DNA from: Pleurotus djamor
Taxonomy: Eukaryota > Basidiomycota > Agaricomycetes > Agaricales > Pleurotaceae
Assembly (NCBI GenBank): GCA_029747585.1
Contig: JAPEVF010000063.1
Location: forward strand, 62,001-126,000
DNA: 64,000 bases
Direction of reading: 5' to 3'
Below are positions 32,340 through 44,533 of this stretch, piece by piece (positions within the stretch are counted from its first letter, which is position 1; each line of letters starts with the position of its first letter). The notes under the pieces were generated by a model. That model was given only the letters and a program-made list of their open reading frames with translations. It did no database searches and was not told where the DNA came from. A program made the position numbers and the translations under genes.

Positions 32340-34850
32340 ACAAACGCTCGTCCCTGCCTCATACCATTCAGTGTTCAACGTTCAACCTTGGAGTCACCAC
32401 CAAGTCCTTTCCTCTTGAATTACTACGTGATCAATTTTCCAAGTTCGGCTGTTGCAGTGACGCCACTTGTGGTCTTCGTTTCAACTTCTAGACGTGAACA
32501 ACCTGCAGCACGCCCTTCACGAGTGATACGGGCCCGCGCAACGTCTCTGGTAAGTCCGTACCTAACCACCTTCTTCAAGTCCCACCGTGCAATGTTATAT
32601 TCAGTCAATCTTCAGACAGGATGGCACATGAGTGTTGTCTTCTGTCTAAACACTGCGCATCTAGACATTCTCCCTACTGATTTCTTGACCTGGTCGAAGG
32701 TTTCTCAAACAGCTATCTAGCCGACGTCATGACTTGTATTCGCGTGCCCACTTCCCGTACATGTATTTGTGGTTGTTCAAGGCATTCAATGGAAGCCATC
32801 AATTTCGCACTTAAGCGTATCCAGTTGCCCCCACTTCCTGTACAGTTGGACGACCCCTTCAACCCCGCCCAACTACCTTCCATTGTACTCTACTATCGGG
32901 ACCGGCATATGGTCAGTGACCTCCCTTCAACTCGTAGAATTTCGTTGGCTAATCTACTTAGGTGGCTGAACGGATCGGTGTTTTTCAAAGAAATAATCTA
33001 CCTCCCCTCTGACTTGGAGAGATGTCTCAGACTCTGGAAGTAACATAACTTCGAGGGTCATTGGAGCAAGCCATTTTGTCCCCAACAGTGAACCGTTTCA
33101 AAAATGTGTCCTGTCGCTAATGTCCTTCGAATCTCCAATTATCTTCGTCAGTCAAACCTCGATCCAGGCTTCTGCAGAAGCTTGACCACTCTTAACACCC
33201 AGGTCATCGACCCCGTTGTTGTGCTTCGAAACTGCGTCGTTCGACGTTTGGAATACCCAGTACACTCTTCTTCTTCGTAATAGCTGACCTAGCGTTATGA
33301 ATTGACTACAATACATGGGCACTGACCTAGCCGTTCCATTCAAGTGGTTGTCTCTCCCGATCGAGGGCCGGGTACTAGACTATTTTCTCGTTCGTTATGG
33401 GGAGCTCTCCTAAGAGCTCTCCTGTTCGGATCCCCTCTGTCCAAATATGGGCAATTGGTGGTCACCTTCGCGGCTCGCCAACTCACCATCTTTGTTCATC
33501 TGGGCTAATGTGGGGTCGCCGTGCTCGGAGTGGCCGAGGACTCCAGCGGTGGCTATCTTATTTCTTGTGCTGGACTTTTCTGCAGACCTCCACTTCATGT
33601 CCACCATCGCGCCCGCCGTCCTTGATGAAATCAGGAGTCTGGTAGGGGACGATTATCGGAAAATGAGGGCGCCGGGTGCGAAGCCAGTGATCCTCCATCG
33701 TCTACGCTTTCAACACAGTACTTCAACCATCTTACCCCGCCGTTGAACACATCTTTCTGGCGCAGGTATGTAGGATTATAATAGGTTTGAATCATGTGTA
33801 ACTCACTCGTTGAACGATTTACCTAGTCAATCGTTTACGCCCATGTTTGCCTCGGAACTACACTGGAATACCGAGATATTGGGCCACAAATTCGACTACT
33901 TGGTGGAAACTCTGACGTGGCGCATCGACGCCTTCGTTTACGCCGTAAATGCCAAACCAGATTCTGAGTTTTCGAAAAATGGTGGCGCAGTCTACATTGT
34001 GCTGGTTCATAGTGGCTCAGGAGAGGCTGGTCAATTGACTTCCAAAGGCCTCGAGTATACTTTCAACGTCAAGCTGGTCTCTAGAAATGGATCCGTCGTC
34101 AAACACCTTCCCACCTCCAACTCAGGTGTCTATAACAGGCCTTTTTGGAATTGTGCGCCCTTGCCTTCTCTTTGGTCTCCTAAATCCCGTTGATGTCAAC
34201 ATGCGAAATGCTTAGATGCAATAGCTTTTAACCACGCAATGCAGATGTTTATGAACGCAGGGAATGAAACTTTCACCTTCGATGCCTCATTTGAGGATGG
34301 AATAGATATCAAAGAGGGACAGCAGAGCGGAGAGCTCCAGAAGACCGACGCGGTGGAATGGAGTGTTAGGTACGACACAACAGTGAGTCTACTTTGAGAG
34401 TAGCTTCATCTTGTCCTCCTCAAAAACTCTTATTCTAGATTAAAAGTAAGACCAAGTTCCCTGTATCCGCGTTGTCCCTTTTCAAGGTCGACTCACTGGA
34501 GCCTGCGCACCTCGGTAGGTCCAAGACTCTGCGTCAATGGGCTGACTTACTGAGTACACCTGCTTTACAAAGCCTGTGAAGCGTCTTGCCAAGGTAATGC
34601 TCGATTCAACGTTCAACTCGCTTCACACACTCATCACGCGCCACTTACAGCCTTTATCTGTATCACTGAAGAGCGAAATCCAGATTGACTGTCGCTTCTG
34701 TGAGTACCCAACAGTACTGGCTTGATTCATATGTGCTGAACTTGAGCGAATAGGATGGTATTTTCAAGACCATCGCTTTAAGAAGTAGTTTTCAACGATT
34801 TCACCGTCAACGCATTGAATTGGGAGCCGCATCGGTACTAGTTAGGCTGC
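32340..34850 (+). CDS. Uncharacterised, intron-rich gene or gene pair
   Basis: I do not recognise a family. Several open plus-strand segments look coding and are flanked by plausible short introns: TTKSFPLELLRDQFSKFG (near 32400), LQLPPLPVQLDDPFNP-like sequence near 32830, ISNYLRQSNLDPGFCRS (33140), DEIRSLVGDDYRKMRA (33630), TEILGHKFDYLVETLTWRID (33860), NGGAVYIVLVHSGSGEAGQL (33980) and ETFTFDASFEDGIDIKEGQQ (34265). Exon linkage between them is not clear, and the start and stop are not fixed. The last block (33800-34500) is the best supported. It could be one long gene, two genes, or partly decayed sequence. No function is proposed. Confidence 0.3.
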
Positions 34851-35596
34851 AAGAGTGTCCATTGCTACTTCCATGAAATTCGACTACTTATCGTGCTCTC
34901 TCCCATCAAGTACATCGTGGTTGAATCGCCTTAGGAGTGTTTCTCCACTTGACATGTGTCTCGCAGACATCTTTAACCCTATTCCGAATTCCAGATTTCG
35001 GACGATCGCAAGTTTCACGCCGTTTCTCGGCCTCCTGTGGTCGTGTGCACCCATGCGATAAGAACCGCATGCTACAGTTTATGAGCATTCAACGATCTCA
35101 CACGGACGCCACCACACTGCTATCATGACATTCGACCATATGGTCAACTTGCCACAAGGTAGTAGAGTGTGTGCGGAATGATTGTTCGGTTCCTGCCTCC
35201 ACGAACTAGACTACCTCCCAATGTCCACGCCGTCATTTCCACTTGCTTCGATAGCGGCGATACGTAGCACTGAACAGGTACAAGGAACGGACACCAGACT
35301 AATCCGGATCGGGCTCGAGGTCGAGGCACTCAAATGAAAGAAGCACCCGGTTCTGACGTGCATATGTAGATCGTGCAAACTTAGATGAAGCCAAACGAGG
35401 CAGGAGACTAAGTAAAGGTGAGTGCTGGATGGGTGGAATACGAGACGATTGATTGGTGGAACAAACAAACAACAAAACTACTGTAGAGTAAGGATACCAT
35501 AACTGCGCAAGGCCTAACCCAGGCCAAACGAGATGAAAAGGAGGGGTACAATATATCCAACAAAATAGTGAGGAAAGCGAAGGAGACCGTTTAACT
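34851..35596. other. Intergenic region
   Basis: Short open frames only. It contains the 3' flank of the permease gene, which ends at 35597 on the minus strand. Confidence 0.4.
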
Positions 35597-38128
35597 TTAT
35601 CGGTAGTTGGGGTCTTTCTCATCCACCTTCTGCTCCGCCGAATTGGTCTCAATAGACGAATGCCTCCTGGGAGCCCCAGCACCCTCCGTTTGCTCCATCG
35701 GAGACGCAGCACGTTCATCCTCATCGTATCTCTCTTGCCTCCCAACGAAGCGTCTGAAAACAGGGGGGATCATCGAGCCTTGAGGGACACTCCATTGCTC
35801 AGCGGCGTCGTAGTTAGGTGGGACGATTCGTCCACCAGATATTTTGCGAAGGAAGAGAGGAATTGAGTTGAGGAGGATGTATGAGAGGATGCCGGCGATA
35901 ACACCATAAGCGATGCTAAGTGAAGAGACAGTGATGAGCAAATGGTTGATAGGAACAATTGTGAGTGAACGTACTTGTATGTGAGAGGGATGATGATGAG
36001 AGTCAAGAAAGCTGGGACGGCATCACCGTAGTAGTCCCAGTTAATTTCACGGACGCTGCACAGTACAGATGAGATCAGCGATGAATTTAGCAACGCCAAG
36101 AGAGCAACTTACTTGCGGATCATCAATGATCCTACAATGACTAACGCGCCGCCCGTGGCCCAGGGAGGGATAGATGCGAAGATGGGGGCGAAGAACACCG
36201 AGATGAAGAACATGATTCCCGTCATCATAGCAGTGATACCCGTCTTGCCACCGTCTGTTCCAAGAAAGTCAATCAACCCGTCATCTTCGAGGGGTCACAA
36301 CGAGGAAACGTACCGCTGATACCAGTCGCACTTTCGATGAATGCGGTAACAGGACTGGTTCCGAGCAAGGCTCCAATACTGATACAGAAAGCATCCACGC
36401 AATAGGCAATTGTAGAGTTTTCAAAGTCCAGAGTGACTGGGTCCCGTAGACCGGCGAACTTGGCCATAGAGTAAAGAGTACCAGTGGTGTCTATTTGACA
36501 TCAGTCCGAGTTCCCGTCAAGTAGGAAGGAGAAACTAACCGAGGATATCGACGTAAAGGAAGGTGACAAGTGCGTACCATACCTGGCCGTTACTGAGAAA
36601 GGAGCACCAATCAATACAATCTCAAGTATCATATGAAACTGCGCGGTTTACCTGTAATTGAACTGAAGGAGTGGTCAGCTCAATTCGACGCCATAACAAC
36701 CAAGGAAGAACTCACATCAAGGACATTCAGGATTCGAGAAATGGGATGCCAGGTAACGACCTGCTTGAAATAATCAAATGCAACGTCTCCAGCAGCTGTA
36801 TGTGGGAAGTAGGTGACGCTTGTAGGACGGGGCCATGAGATAATAGCGGTTAAGAAGATGCCGATGAGGATAGCACCACGGATGCGGTAGAGCATCAAGA
36901 AGATGGTAAAGAAGCTATTCGAAGACGCATGGTTAGCATGATGTACCGTGGGACGTCGAGACGAACTAACCCTCCGACGAAGATGCCCAACCACATGGTC
37001 GGACTCTGGAGGGGCCCAGCAGCGCAGTAGTTTGGAAGGCCTTCCACAAAGTCTAAAGCGAGTGCTTCAGGAATTCTGTGACCAAATGCAAGCCTAACGG
37101 AACGCACCTTCGGGTTTACACCCTCCCAGACCCACAAAGTTTGTAGTGTCGCCGCCAATAACACCCAATCCTCCTGAAGAAAGACCAATGAAGCTACACG
37201 ATAGTGGTGAGTCATGCGTGCTTGGATATCGTGATTCGAACGGAACACCTACGCGATGAAAAGGCCGATACCAGCGCCAACGGCGAGGACAAGGGATTGA
37301 GGCATGATTCTGACGAGCCATTGTCGAAGACCGATAAGCGAGAGGAAAAAGAAAATCCATCTGTCGCAGGTACAGGTATTTAGTGCGCCAATTCCTTAGG
37401 TCGTGAGGATAGGAATAACTCACCCTTCCAAGAATACAGCGGAAAGGGCCTCTCTAAACGAGATGATACCACTTCCATGGAAGCCGACAACGGAAAAGGC
37501 GAACTAGAGCGTTATCAAGGATAGTGAGCGGGCTGACGGCGACCCCGTGACTAGACCCACTCACATATGCATTGAGACCCAAACCGGGTGCCATCCCCAC
37601 AGGGAGGTTAGCCAACAAACCCATGAGGAAAGACGAGAGGGCCGCGATGGCTGCTGTTGTGGTAATCAAGTCCAAGCGAACCTCGGCCTTGCATGCGAGA
37701 TACGCATCGTCAGCGACACAGAGGTCGGCTGCGTTACACTCGCAGGTGCCCCCCGACTCTGAGATAATGGCAGCGTTGACGGATATCTACGGGCCACATG
37801 CATGTTAAAGACTACTTCAAAGGGAAGAAAAAAGTAAAGTGAACTCACAATGTACGCCATCGACGCCCAGGTAGTGATTCCAGCTCGCAGTTCGGTCTAC
37901 AAGATACCATGAACGTGTTAGACCGAGTTTCTCATGTTTGAAAGTTGCCTCTGACCAAGAACCGAGAGCCGGCGCGCTCCTTGGGGTGGCCCGAGCCCTC
38001 GAGCTTGAACCATCTACCGACAACAGTGTCTGCGACCTTGCAGGCGAGATAGGATGAGAAAACAACGGGAGTACGAGGAGGAGAAGAGACTTTACTTGGG
38101 CATTGAGTCTATCGACGAAGGTAACCAT
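35597..38128 (-). CDS. AzgA-type purine (adenine/guanine/hypoxanthine) permease
   Basis: Plasma-membrane proton symporter of the AzgA branch of nucleobase transporters. The start at 38128 ([11 protein letters not shown]) is followed by introns. Then [20 protein letters not shown] and [16 protein letters not shown], the conserved N-terminal cytosolic and first membrane segments, and [15 protein letters not shown]. The family signature is [15 protein letters not shown]. Further spans include [82 protein letters not shown] and [19 protein letters not shown]. The C-terminal tail is hydrophilic ([14 protein letters not shown]), stop at 35597. About a dozen short introns. Family call sure; exact purine range not readable. 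Confidence 0.92.
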
Positions 38129-39498
38129 GTTCCACGACGATCCTCAGCCTAGTGGGCTGGTTGGCTGGTTGGAAGGGGAGAAAGGGAGAATCTGTCATTG
38201 TGGCGAATGAAACGACGTCCATCATATAATTTTACGGAGTTAGATTGTTCTCACCGCCAGGTCCCGTTCATCCTCAGGGTCCCAGGCTACCGATCACTTC
38301 TTATCGCATCCCATTTCACATGGCCGCTTTCCGCGCGACATCTCATCCTCCACAAAAAACATATCTGTCTTGTGCAAGTAATTCGTATTTCACCTTTGAC
38401 TCTTGACTGCTCTCTCGGGTGCCTTGCATGGATGTCTTTATCTTATCTGGGTAGCACTGTGTCGACAAGTTGGGAAGGATGCACGCTGTCTTTCAATCAA
38501 GTGATGATGAGTAGTGGATTGTTGAACGTGAGCGCTGATGAGCGTTGCTGAGTTTGCACGAAGCATCCACAGAAAGAAATTGTGGAGCCGAGTAGGACTT
38601 CCGGAGGATACAAGCTCACGGTTATGGGAGCGTCTGAATTTGGTCGTTGAGTCGTGTGGTCCACATGTAGGTCTCATGGCCAACGCCGAAGCAGTAGTTC
38701 GGAAGCAATTTATGTGGGAAGTTGAGAGTGATGCCTCGTGAACGCAAGCAAAAAGACTATCAGAGAGACTATCAGAGACGCCAACAGTGATGGGATAGAC
38801 ACAAGCCCAGCAAATTCTAGGCAATTCAATGGATTGCGGGCTCACCTGGAAGTCGGAACTATCGCCTTTGCGGGATTGGGTGTCCGAAATCTCGATTCAA
38901 CAATGAAGGGATGAGGGGGTTACTTGAGGTTGCCTTGAAGTGTGAAAGTGTGAACGTCGTCAGTCATACGGGAGAGGAGTTCCCCTTTCTCCTTTCGTGA
39001 ACTGAACATTCGTCGGATCCACTTATTGCTAGAGGCGATCGCAAGTGTTCCTCAGGGGCAGCCTTCAAAGCAGTCATCGAAGCACTCAGTGTCTGGCTAT
39101 ACGAAGCGGGTTGGCAATCGATTCTAAGGAAAGAAATAGATGAACGGGTATCAGGGGATCTGATAGGAACAGTTGAGGAGAGTCGGCGACGTTCTAACAT
39201 CGACGAACTCACCTGCGAACTTGTTCTCGGGGTTTCATAGGGATATTAGCGATGGGAGGGTCTTAATCGTCGCACAATGTGCTCCTAAATCTTCCAGGAA
39301 AGGTTTCATGAGTTTTTGACTCGGAGACTCTAAACAATTGTCCGATGTCATGAATACGGTTACCCTCGACATGGAGGCCTCGTTAAGTAATGTACATGTT
39401 CCCTATACCAAGCTATACCAAGCGGGGTGAACATCCCATGCTGGACCTCTAAAGCCCTGTAAACTCCAATTTGGTGATCCTGGGTGTGTACACTTGAG
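38129..39498. other. Long intergenic region between permease and GMC gene
   Basis: 1.37 kb. Only short open frames with no motifs on either strand. The left end is the permease promoter. Confidence 0.45.
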
Positions 39499-42128
39499 CT
39501 ATGCATTCGCTGCCTTGATGATATCAGCTGCCTGTGAAATGCTACATGAAGAAATGGTAGAAAGATATCAGGGTGAGTTGCTTGCCTTTTCCGCTATTGC
39601 ATAAACGGTCAGTTGCGAGTGTGCCGCAATCTGGAGAGGGATAACCGATGCGTCGACCTGACCGGTCCATCCCAAGCAGTCAAAATACTTCTAAAACCTC
39701 AAAAAGAAAGAATACTTACAACACGTAAATTCGTAGTCCCATAAACCTTCAGATTTTCATCGACAACTCCTCCGTCTTCCCTAGGTAACATAGCAGCGGT
39801 GCCTACAGGATGGAAGACAGTACCCAAATTTTCCTTGATGTATTTCCCTAGCTCTTCGTCCGTCAAAACATTCGGTCCAGGCGCGACTTCAACTTGAACG
39901 ATATCTTTCAATGTGTCCGTAGAGATAACCTTTCTGGCGTAACGAATGGCGGCGATGAGAATATCGAGGTCGACTGGGTTGCTGAGGAGGTTCATGTCAA
40001 TGGCTGGTTTGGCTAAGGGATCTGGTGAGGATATATGTACTGAGCCAGCGGAAAGAGGATGCATGAGGCCGATGAAGAAGCTGAAATGTTTCTTTCCGGG
40101 TTTAGGTACGAACCCCTTGACAGGGAAGGGCGCAGAGACTTGAACGAATCTACAGAAATTGGATTAGTCAAAGTATTGAACTAGGTATAAGGGGCATAGA
40201 CTGACTCGAGTTGAGGTACTTTATCGTTCGTCAGCCATTCTTCGTGTTGTTTCCGGACTTTCTCGGCAGCATACCCGGACGAGTTGTCAACAGCAGCAGC
40301 TTTCGCAGCCACAGCATCAGCGTCGGCGAAATATTTCAGGGGTAAAAAAGAGTATGCCACAGACGCAGTAGAAGTGAAGACGCCTTGTTTCTTCTCCTGG
40401 CTGCGGCAGAGTTCAGCCTACGGAGTCAATGTGGGAGGTAGAAAGGTGTATACTAGAGTTGCATTTCTGCGGCGGCCTGCGCCGGATCTGTCATTCTGTC
40501 AAGGGAGTCGTACTTGGAGTCCATTTCCGTGACAAACATGGTTGTGACGTGTTCCTCTAAATGTCGCCCTCGGTCAAGGTAAAGTCAAATAATCGGACAT
40601 GTCCTTACGTAGATTGGTGCCAACGCTTGGTAAGTTGACGATGACGGGTATGGAGTGAGCGGAGAGGATATTTTCATCTCCAATGCCTGGTGGTAGACGT
40701 TTAGGAAAAGCTTGAAGCTTACAACCAAGAAATTAAAAGCTGCGGCACACCTGAAAGCTCCAGGACTTGCGGTGTTTGGAATGATCCTTCGACGCATCGC
40801 GCGAGCAAATATCAGTTGGAAGCGAAAGCAAATAAGTTGGCTGTGTCGCCTAACCTGCAGATATGATGACTTCGCGCTTTGCCAGTATCATGTGGGCCGT
40901 TCCATCACGGAGATACTCAACGCCTTCGGCTTTGGCACCCTCTGGGGTTTTACTGAGCAAGACGCGGGAGACATGTGCGTCTGTAATGACTGTGAGGTTG
41001 GGCTTGTCTTGGTTCGGCTGGTAGTACGCCTGAGTGGGAATAATTTGAAAGAGTCGGTTAAGCAAATCAGATATTGTGGGATGCTAGCCTCTCACCGTTG
41101 CCGAAGAACTGCGCGTGCACGTCGAGGGGTCGACCGCGTTACTGGTGACGCAAGTACCGACAGTGTCACCGCTGAACTACACTCTCTTGTCAGCGACAAT
41201 AGTCATATCCACGGTTGAAAGGCCTTACACTGTCAGGATTCGAGGGCACCCCAAGAGAGTGTAGCGCCTTATAGAACGTGCGGAACATATCTCCACCATT
41301 CCAACCTGCCAACGACCGCATCAATGGGCCGGAGGTACCGACGTAGTTGAGATCAGGCTTCATGTCATATTGCTCTAGTTCCTCGGAGGACGGTGTAAAG
41401 GTTTCAGACTGCATGCGGTAAATTGTGACATAACCACCGGCATCAACGGTCAAGTTTACTGCTTACTTTGATGAAATATTTAGAAAGCTCCTTCCAGTTC
41501 CATCCGTTAGCGCCAAGGGACTCGAATGCTGGAAGAAGGAAGCGGTACATATGAATATAGATCGATCGTGTTCATGGTGATAGTCATACCGTCATACTCT
41601 GTTGAAGATGCTCTAGATATATGTCACTTGCGGGGTAGCTTATTGTAGAGTGAAAAATACAAACCTCCCAGACGACAAAAAATTCAGCTGATGGAGGAGG
41701 CTGAGAAGAACTCGATCTAATGATTGCATCTCAGACGCACGTTGGAAGAACCGCCGATTCCTTTCCCCCTTTCAGCCAGTGGGTCAATCACGACGCGCTT
41801 ATGCTGGGTCTCGAGGACGTACCTCGGCAGATATATGGCACGGTCGTCAAGATGTTTCTGAGGCGTACTCATAAAGCCCCAGTCCAAGTCGGGTTTGGCA
41901 AGGTTCTGTGAATAGAGGCCTGGAGCACGACGCGTTAATTTGGTAATTGATGTCTAGAAATTCGGGGTGCATACCGGGAATTTGCACGTTTGGTTGGTCA
42001 GAGACATCGCCTCCTGCCTCCAGGACTGCAACAGTCTTGGACTCGTCTTCGGCAAGTCGAGCGGCTACGACGAGACCAGCCACACCGGCTCCGATGATGA
42101 CAAAGTCGAAAGATAAGGGATTGCTCAT
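39499..42128 (-). CDS. GMC oxidoreductase (aryl-alcohol oxidase / choline dehydrogenase-like)
   Basis: FAD flavoprotein oxidising alcohols. The start at 42128 gives [20 protein letters not shown], the dinucleotide-binding motif, unbroken by introns. Next are VAVLEAGGDVSDQPNVQIPG, GKGIGGSSN (GMC signature 1), AYYQPNQDKPNLTVITDAHV, and REVIISAGAFKSPQVLELSG then IGDENILSAHSIPVIVNLPS (signature 2). The catalytic pair is His in NLGTVFHPVGTAAMLP and the second His in IPLQIAAHSQLTVYAIAEKA. It ends ADIIKAANA, stop 39499-39501. No signal peptide is visible, so it is probably intracellular, unlike secreted aryl-alcohol oxidases. The last intron (39532-39585) has a GC-AG boundary with a strong GC donor (AAG|GCAAGC). 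Substrate not determinable. Confidence 0.88.
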
Positions 42129-42949
42129 GGTGTGGGACTGAGGACAACCGTCAGTTGGAGCGGTTTATGTAGGTTGTATGTGGTAAACATGGAGCGACGC
42201 CCACAAGGCGCCCACGCAAGTGTGGGTGCGATGTTACATCTTCTTTGAGTAAAGTTTAAACCAGGTTGAGCATTTCTTCGTTGTGGCATAACGTGACCCG
42301 GCCGCACCTCGCGTAGTGCTGCGAGACGCCGTATCGCAAGCTGCGACTTGGTTGATATTGATCAACTCTTGCTCAAAACACTGCGGTTATCCAGAACCCA
42401 GAATTGGATAACAACTGGATAACCTCTTCAAAAGGTTCGCGATGTGATTCTTGCCCGTTGTCGTTGGGGAAAGGAGGCCTCGTACGCGGTTGATCGTGTC
42501 GATTGATACTCTTTCTGCAGATGCAGAGAACAGCCAGCAAGTGAGAGTACATTTCGCTGAAAGTTGCATTCGTTGACAGGCCTGGCACTACGCCGCGAAA
42601 ACAGCCTGTCGGATATCATGCCCAAGATATACTTGTGGGATATGGAAAGATGTCCGAACAGCACCGAGTTCCCCGGATCTGCGTAATCTTTGATTACAAT
42701 GCGTGTGGGCATCATAAATAATCAGAACACAAATGTTCAGGCGAGATAGAAGTGCGTCTCAATGATTGATGACAATTTCGGTGGTTCTTCTTGGGTTCTT
42801 CCCATCATTTCCCGTGGATGACGGTGAGCTTTGAGCAATGGATGATGAGACCTGAAGCAAGTTGGATGAGGGTCATGAGCTCAGTGTCGATGAATGTCCG
42901 GGATTCTCGGTCGAGAAGGACCCACATCACCAAACAAGGGCATGCGCTG
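42129..42949. other. Intergenic region with ATG-rich stretch upstream of the bZIP gene
   Basis: No gene supported. The last 130 bp hold several closely spaced ATG codons on the plus strand, including a 5-codon frame (MDDET) at 42839-42856. These would be upstream ORFs if the bZIP mRNA has a long leader. Confidence 0.4.
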
Positions 42950-42957
42950 TCACGTGA
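42950..42957 (+). promoter_or_regulatory. Palindromic E-box-like site upstream of the bZIP gene
   Basis: TCACGTGA, a perfect palindrome with the CACGTG core bound by bHLH (and some bZIP) factors, lies 18 bp upstream of a TATA-like sequence and 224 bp before the bZIP start. Confidence 0.45.
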
Positions 42958-42974
42958 CCGTTGCGTGGGAAACA

Positions 42975-42981
42975 TATATAA
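42975..42981 (+). promoter_or_regulatory. TATA-like box of the bZIP gene
   Basis: TATATAA, 206 bp before the ATG at 43181. If used, the leader is about 170 nt and contains no ATG. Confidence 0.45.
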
Positions 42982-43112
42982 TTGCGCGTGCTGCGCCGTG
43001 CACAGCCGCATAGCGCCCTTTGTTCCGAACCACGACAGGACGCGTGTCCAAGCGTCATTCTTTCCCTGTTTGAGAGCTGTACACAGTCATCATCCGTGAG
43101 CTTTAGGAATCA

Positions 43113-43119
43113 GAGTCAT
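43113..43119 (-). promoter_or_regulatory. Gcn4-type response element in the bZIP leader
   Basis: GAGTCAT on the plus strand reads ATGACTC on the minus strand, the core recognised by Gcn4/CpcA-class bZIP proteins. It lies 62 bp before the start codon of a gene that itself encodes such a protein, so autoregulation is possible. Confidence 0.4.
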
Positions 43120-43180
43120 CTGCGCCTTTCAAGATCAGGGTTTCCTTTTGTTTCCGTTACCACCACCATCCAACGCCTCA

Positions 43181-44533
43181 ATGTCCAAGCCCACTACGCC
43201 ATCCTTCGCTTCTCCTCAAATGTCTTCCTTACCCATTGGCAACAGTCCTCGACCAATGAACCCCTCCCAACGTCGTGTTGAGCACTCAGAACTGACATAT
43301 GCCTTATCGTCAAATGGCTATGATCCTAGAAATAACCTGACTGTCAACACTGCGAGCTTTGGCAAGAATATCCAGTCTTCAGCATCCCCTGCGTTCTCAC
43401 CGCGAATGTCTCTGGCAGCGAACTCGTCAGCGAGTAGTGATTCGCCGTACGGTGCACCTGGAGAGTCGTCACGGAAAGCCCGCATTCAAGAGCAGCGTCC
43501 TTCATCTGAATGTCTATCTCCCATATATCCCGATCTCACTGCGTTGTCCGCAAACTATATGAAGATGCTGAGCACCACTCCTGCTGCTGTTGAGCCTTCG
43601 TCGCCGCAAAGCAGCACCATCAATCCCGCTGACTTGACCTCCCCACTGCAGCAGGTTCGTCATGAAGACCAGCTCCTTGATGATATGGTGGACGCACAGG
43701 CAGGCGATTGTGGACTTTATAGCATACCTTCGAATGACTCGTCAAATTTCATCGATCAGGCCTCGGCTATGCCGCCCCCTCCTACCCCAGAATACGAATA
43801 CCTCACCTCGGCGTCTCCTTATACGCCATACACACCATACGAGGATGCTTTAGATTCGCCGTGGATGTCTGAGATGTTGCTCACACAACCCATGATTGCC
43901 GGCGTTGATCAGGAAGTGTTGCTGTTCGGAGGCGTAGAGGCACCCCTCGGCGATAAACATGAGTCATCCTCCGCTCCCGCGCCCCCTGTACCCGACATGA
44001 CCAATTGGCTTACAATGGAGTCATCCCCGTCTACCCCATATCTACAGGATTTCACGCCCCCTACCGCAAGCGCTGAAGAAATGAAACCCCCTCCACCACC
44101 CTCTCGCCGTAAGAGTATCCCGACGGGGACGAGGAAGAATATCACTCCAGATTCGCTTCTTCCAGTCGATGCTCCGACTCAGCCACGCAAGTACGTTACA
44201 CCATCGGCAACCTCCAAGAAAGACGTTCCTGCCTCCTTTGCGAGAAAGCGTTCCAGATCGCAGTACCGTGGTAAGGCTGAGGAAGACGAGGATGATGACG
44301 AGCCTAGAAATGGCGAACCTTCTTCAACAGAGTTGCAGCTCATTGAGACGAAGAGGCGACAGAATACCCTTGCAGCTCGTAAGAGCAGGAAGCGCAAGCT
44401 CGAGTACCAGCAACATCTGGAGGACCAGGTACAGACGCTTACGACGGAGGTTAATACATGGAAGCATCGCGCTGAGACGTTGCAGACCGTTATGCGCAGC
44501 CATGGAATACCAACACCCCACTTCACCGATTAA
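43181..44533 (+). CDS. bZIP transcription factor, Gcn4 / CpcA-like
   Basis: One exon of 450 codons. The N-terminal 370 residues are Ser/Pro/Thr-rich and disordered, with repeated YTPYTPYEDALDSPWMSEML-like acidic-aromatic segments suited to activation domains. The C-terminus carries the bZIP: basic region KRRQNTLAARKSRKRKLEYQ with the invariant Asn and Arg, followed by a short coiled coil (LEDQVQTLTTEVNTWKHR, then LQTVM) with only about three to four heptads, as in Gcn4. Gcn4-type factors activate amino-acid biosynthesis genes during starvation. The position at the extreme C-terminus and the basic-region sequence support this class, though other fungal bZIPs are possible. Start: first ATG after the TATA-like box. 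Confidence 0.8.
   Translation: MSKPTTPSFASPQMSSLPIGNSPRPMNPSQRRVEHSELTYALSSNGYDPRNNLTVNTASFGKNIQSSASPAFSPRMSLAANSSASSDSPYGAPGESSRKARIQEQRPSSECLSPIYPDLTALSANYMKMLSTTPAAVEPSSPQSSTINPADLTSPLQQVRHEDQLLDDMVDAQAGDCGLYSIPSNDSSNFIDQASAMPPPPTPEYEYLTSASPYTPYTPYEDALDSPWMSEMLLTQPMIAGVDQEVLLFGGVEAPLGDKHESSSAPAPPVPDMTNWLTMESSPSTPYLQDFTPPTASAEEMKPPPPPSRRKSIPTGTRKNITPDSLLPVDAPTQPRKYVTPSATSKKDVPASFARKRSRSQYRGKAEEDEDDDEPRNGEPSSTELQLIETKRRQNTLAARKSRKRKLEYQQHLEDQVQTLTTEVNTWKHRAETLQTVMRSHGIPTPHFTD

Noticed and set aside
33397..33425. Near-perfect repeat of GAGCTCTCCT as a possible mobile-element end
   Set aside because: Only two 10-bp direct copies separated by two bases, with no flanking element or target-site duplication.
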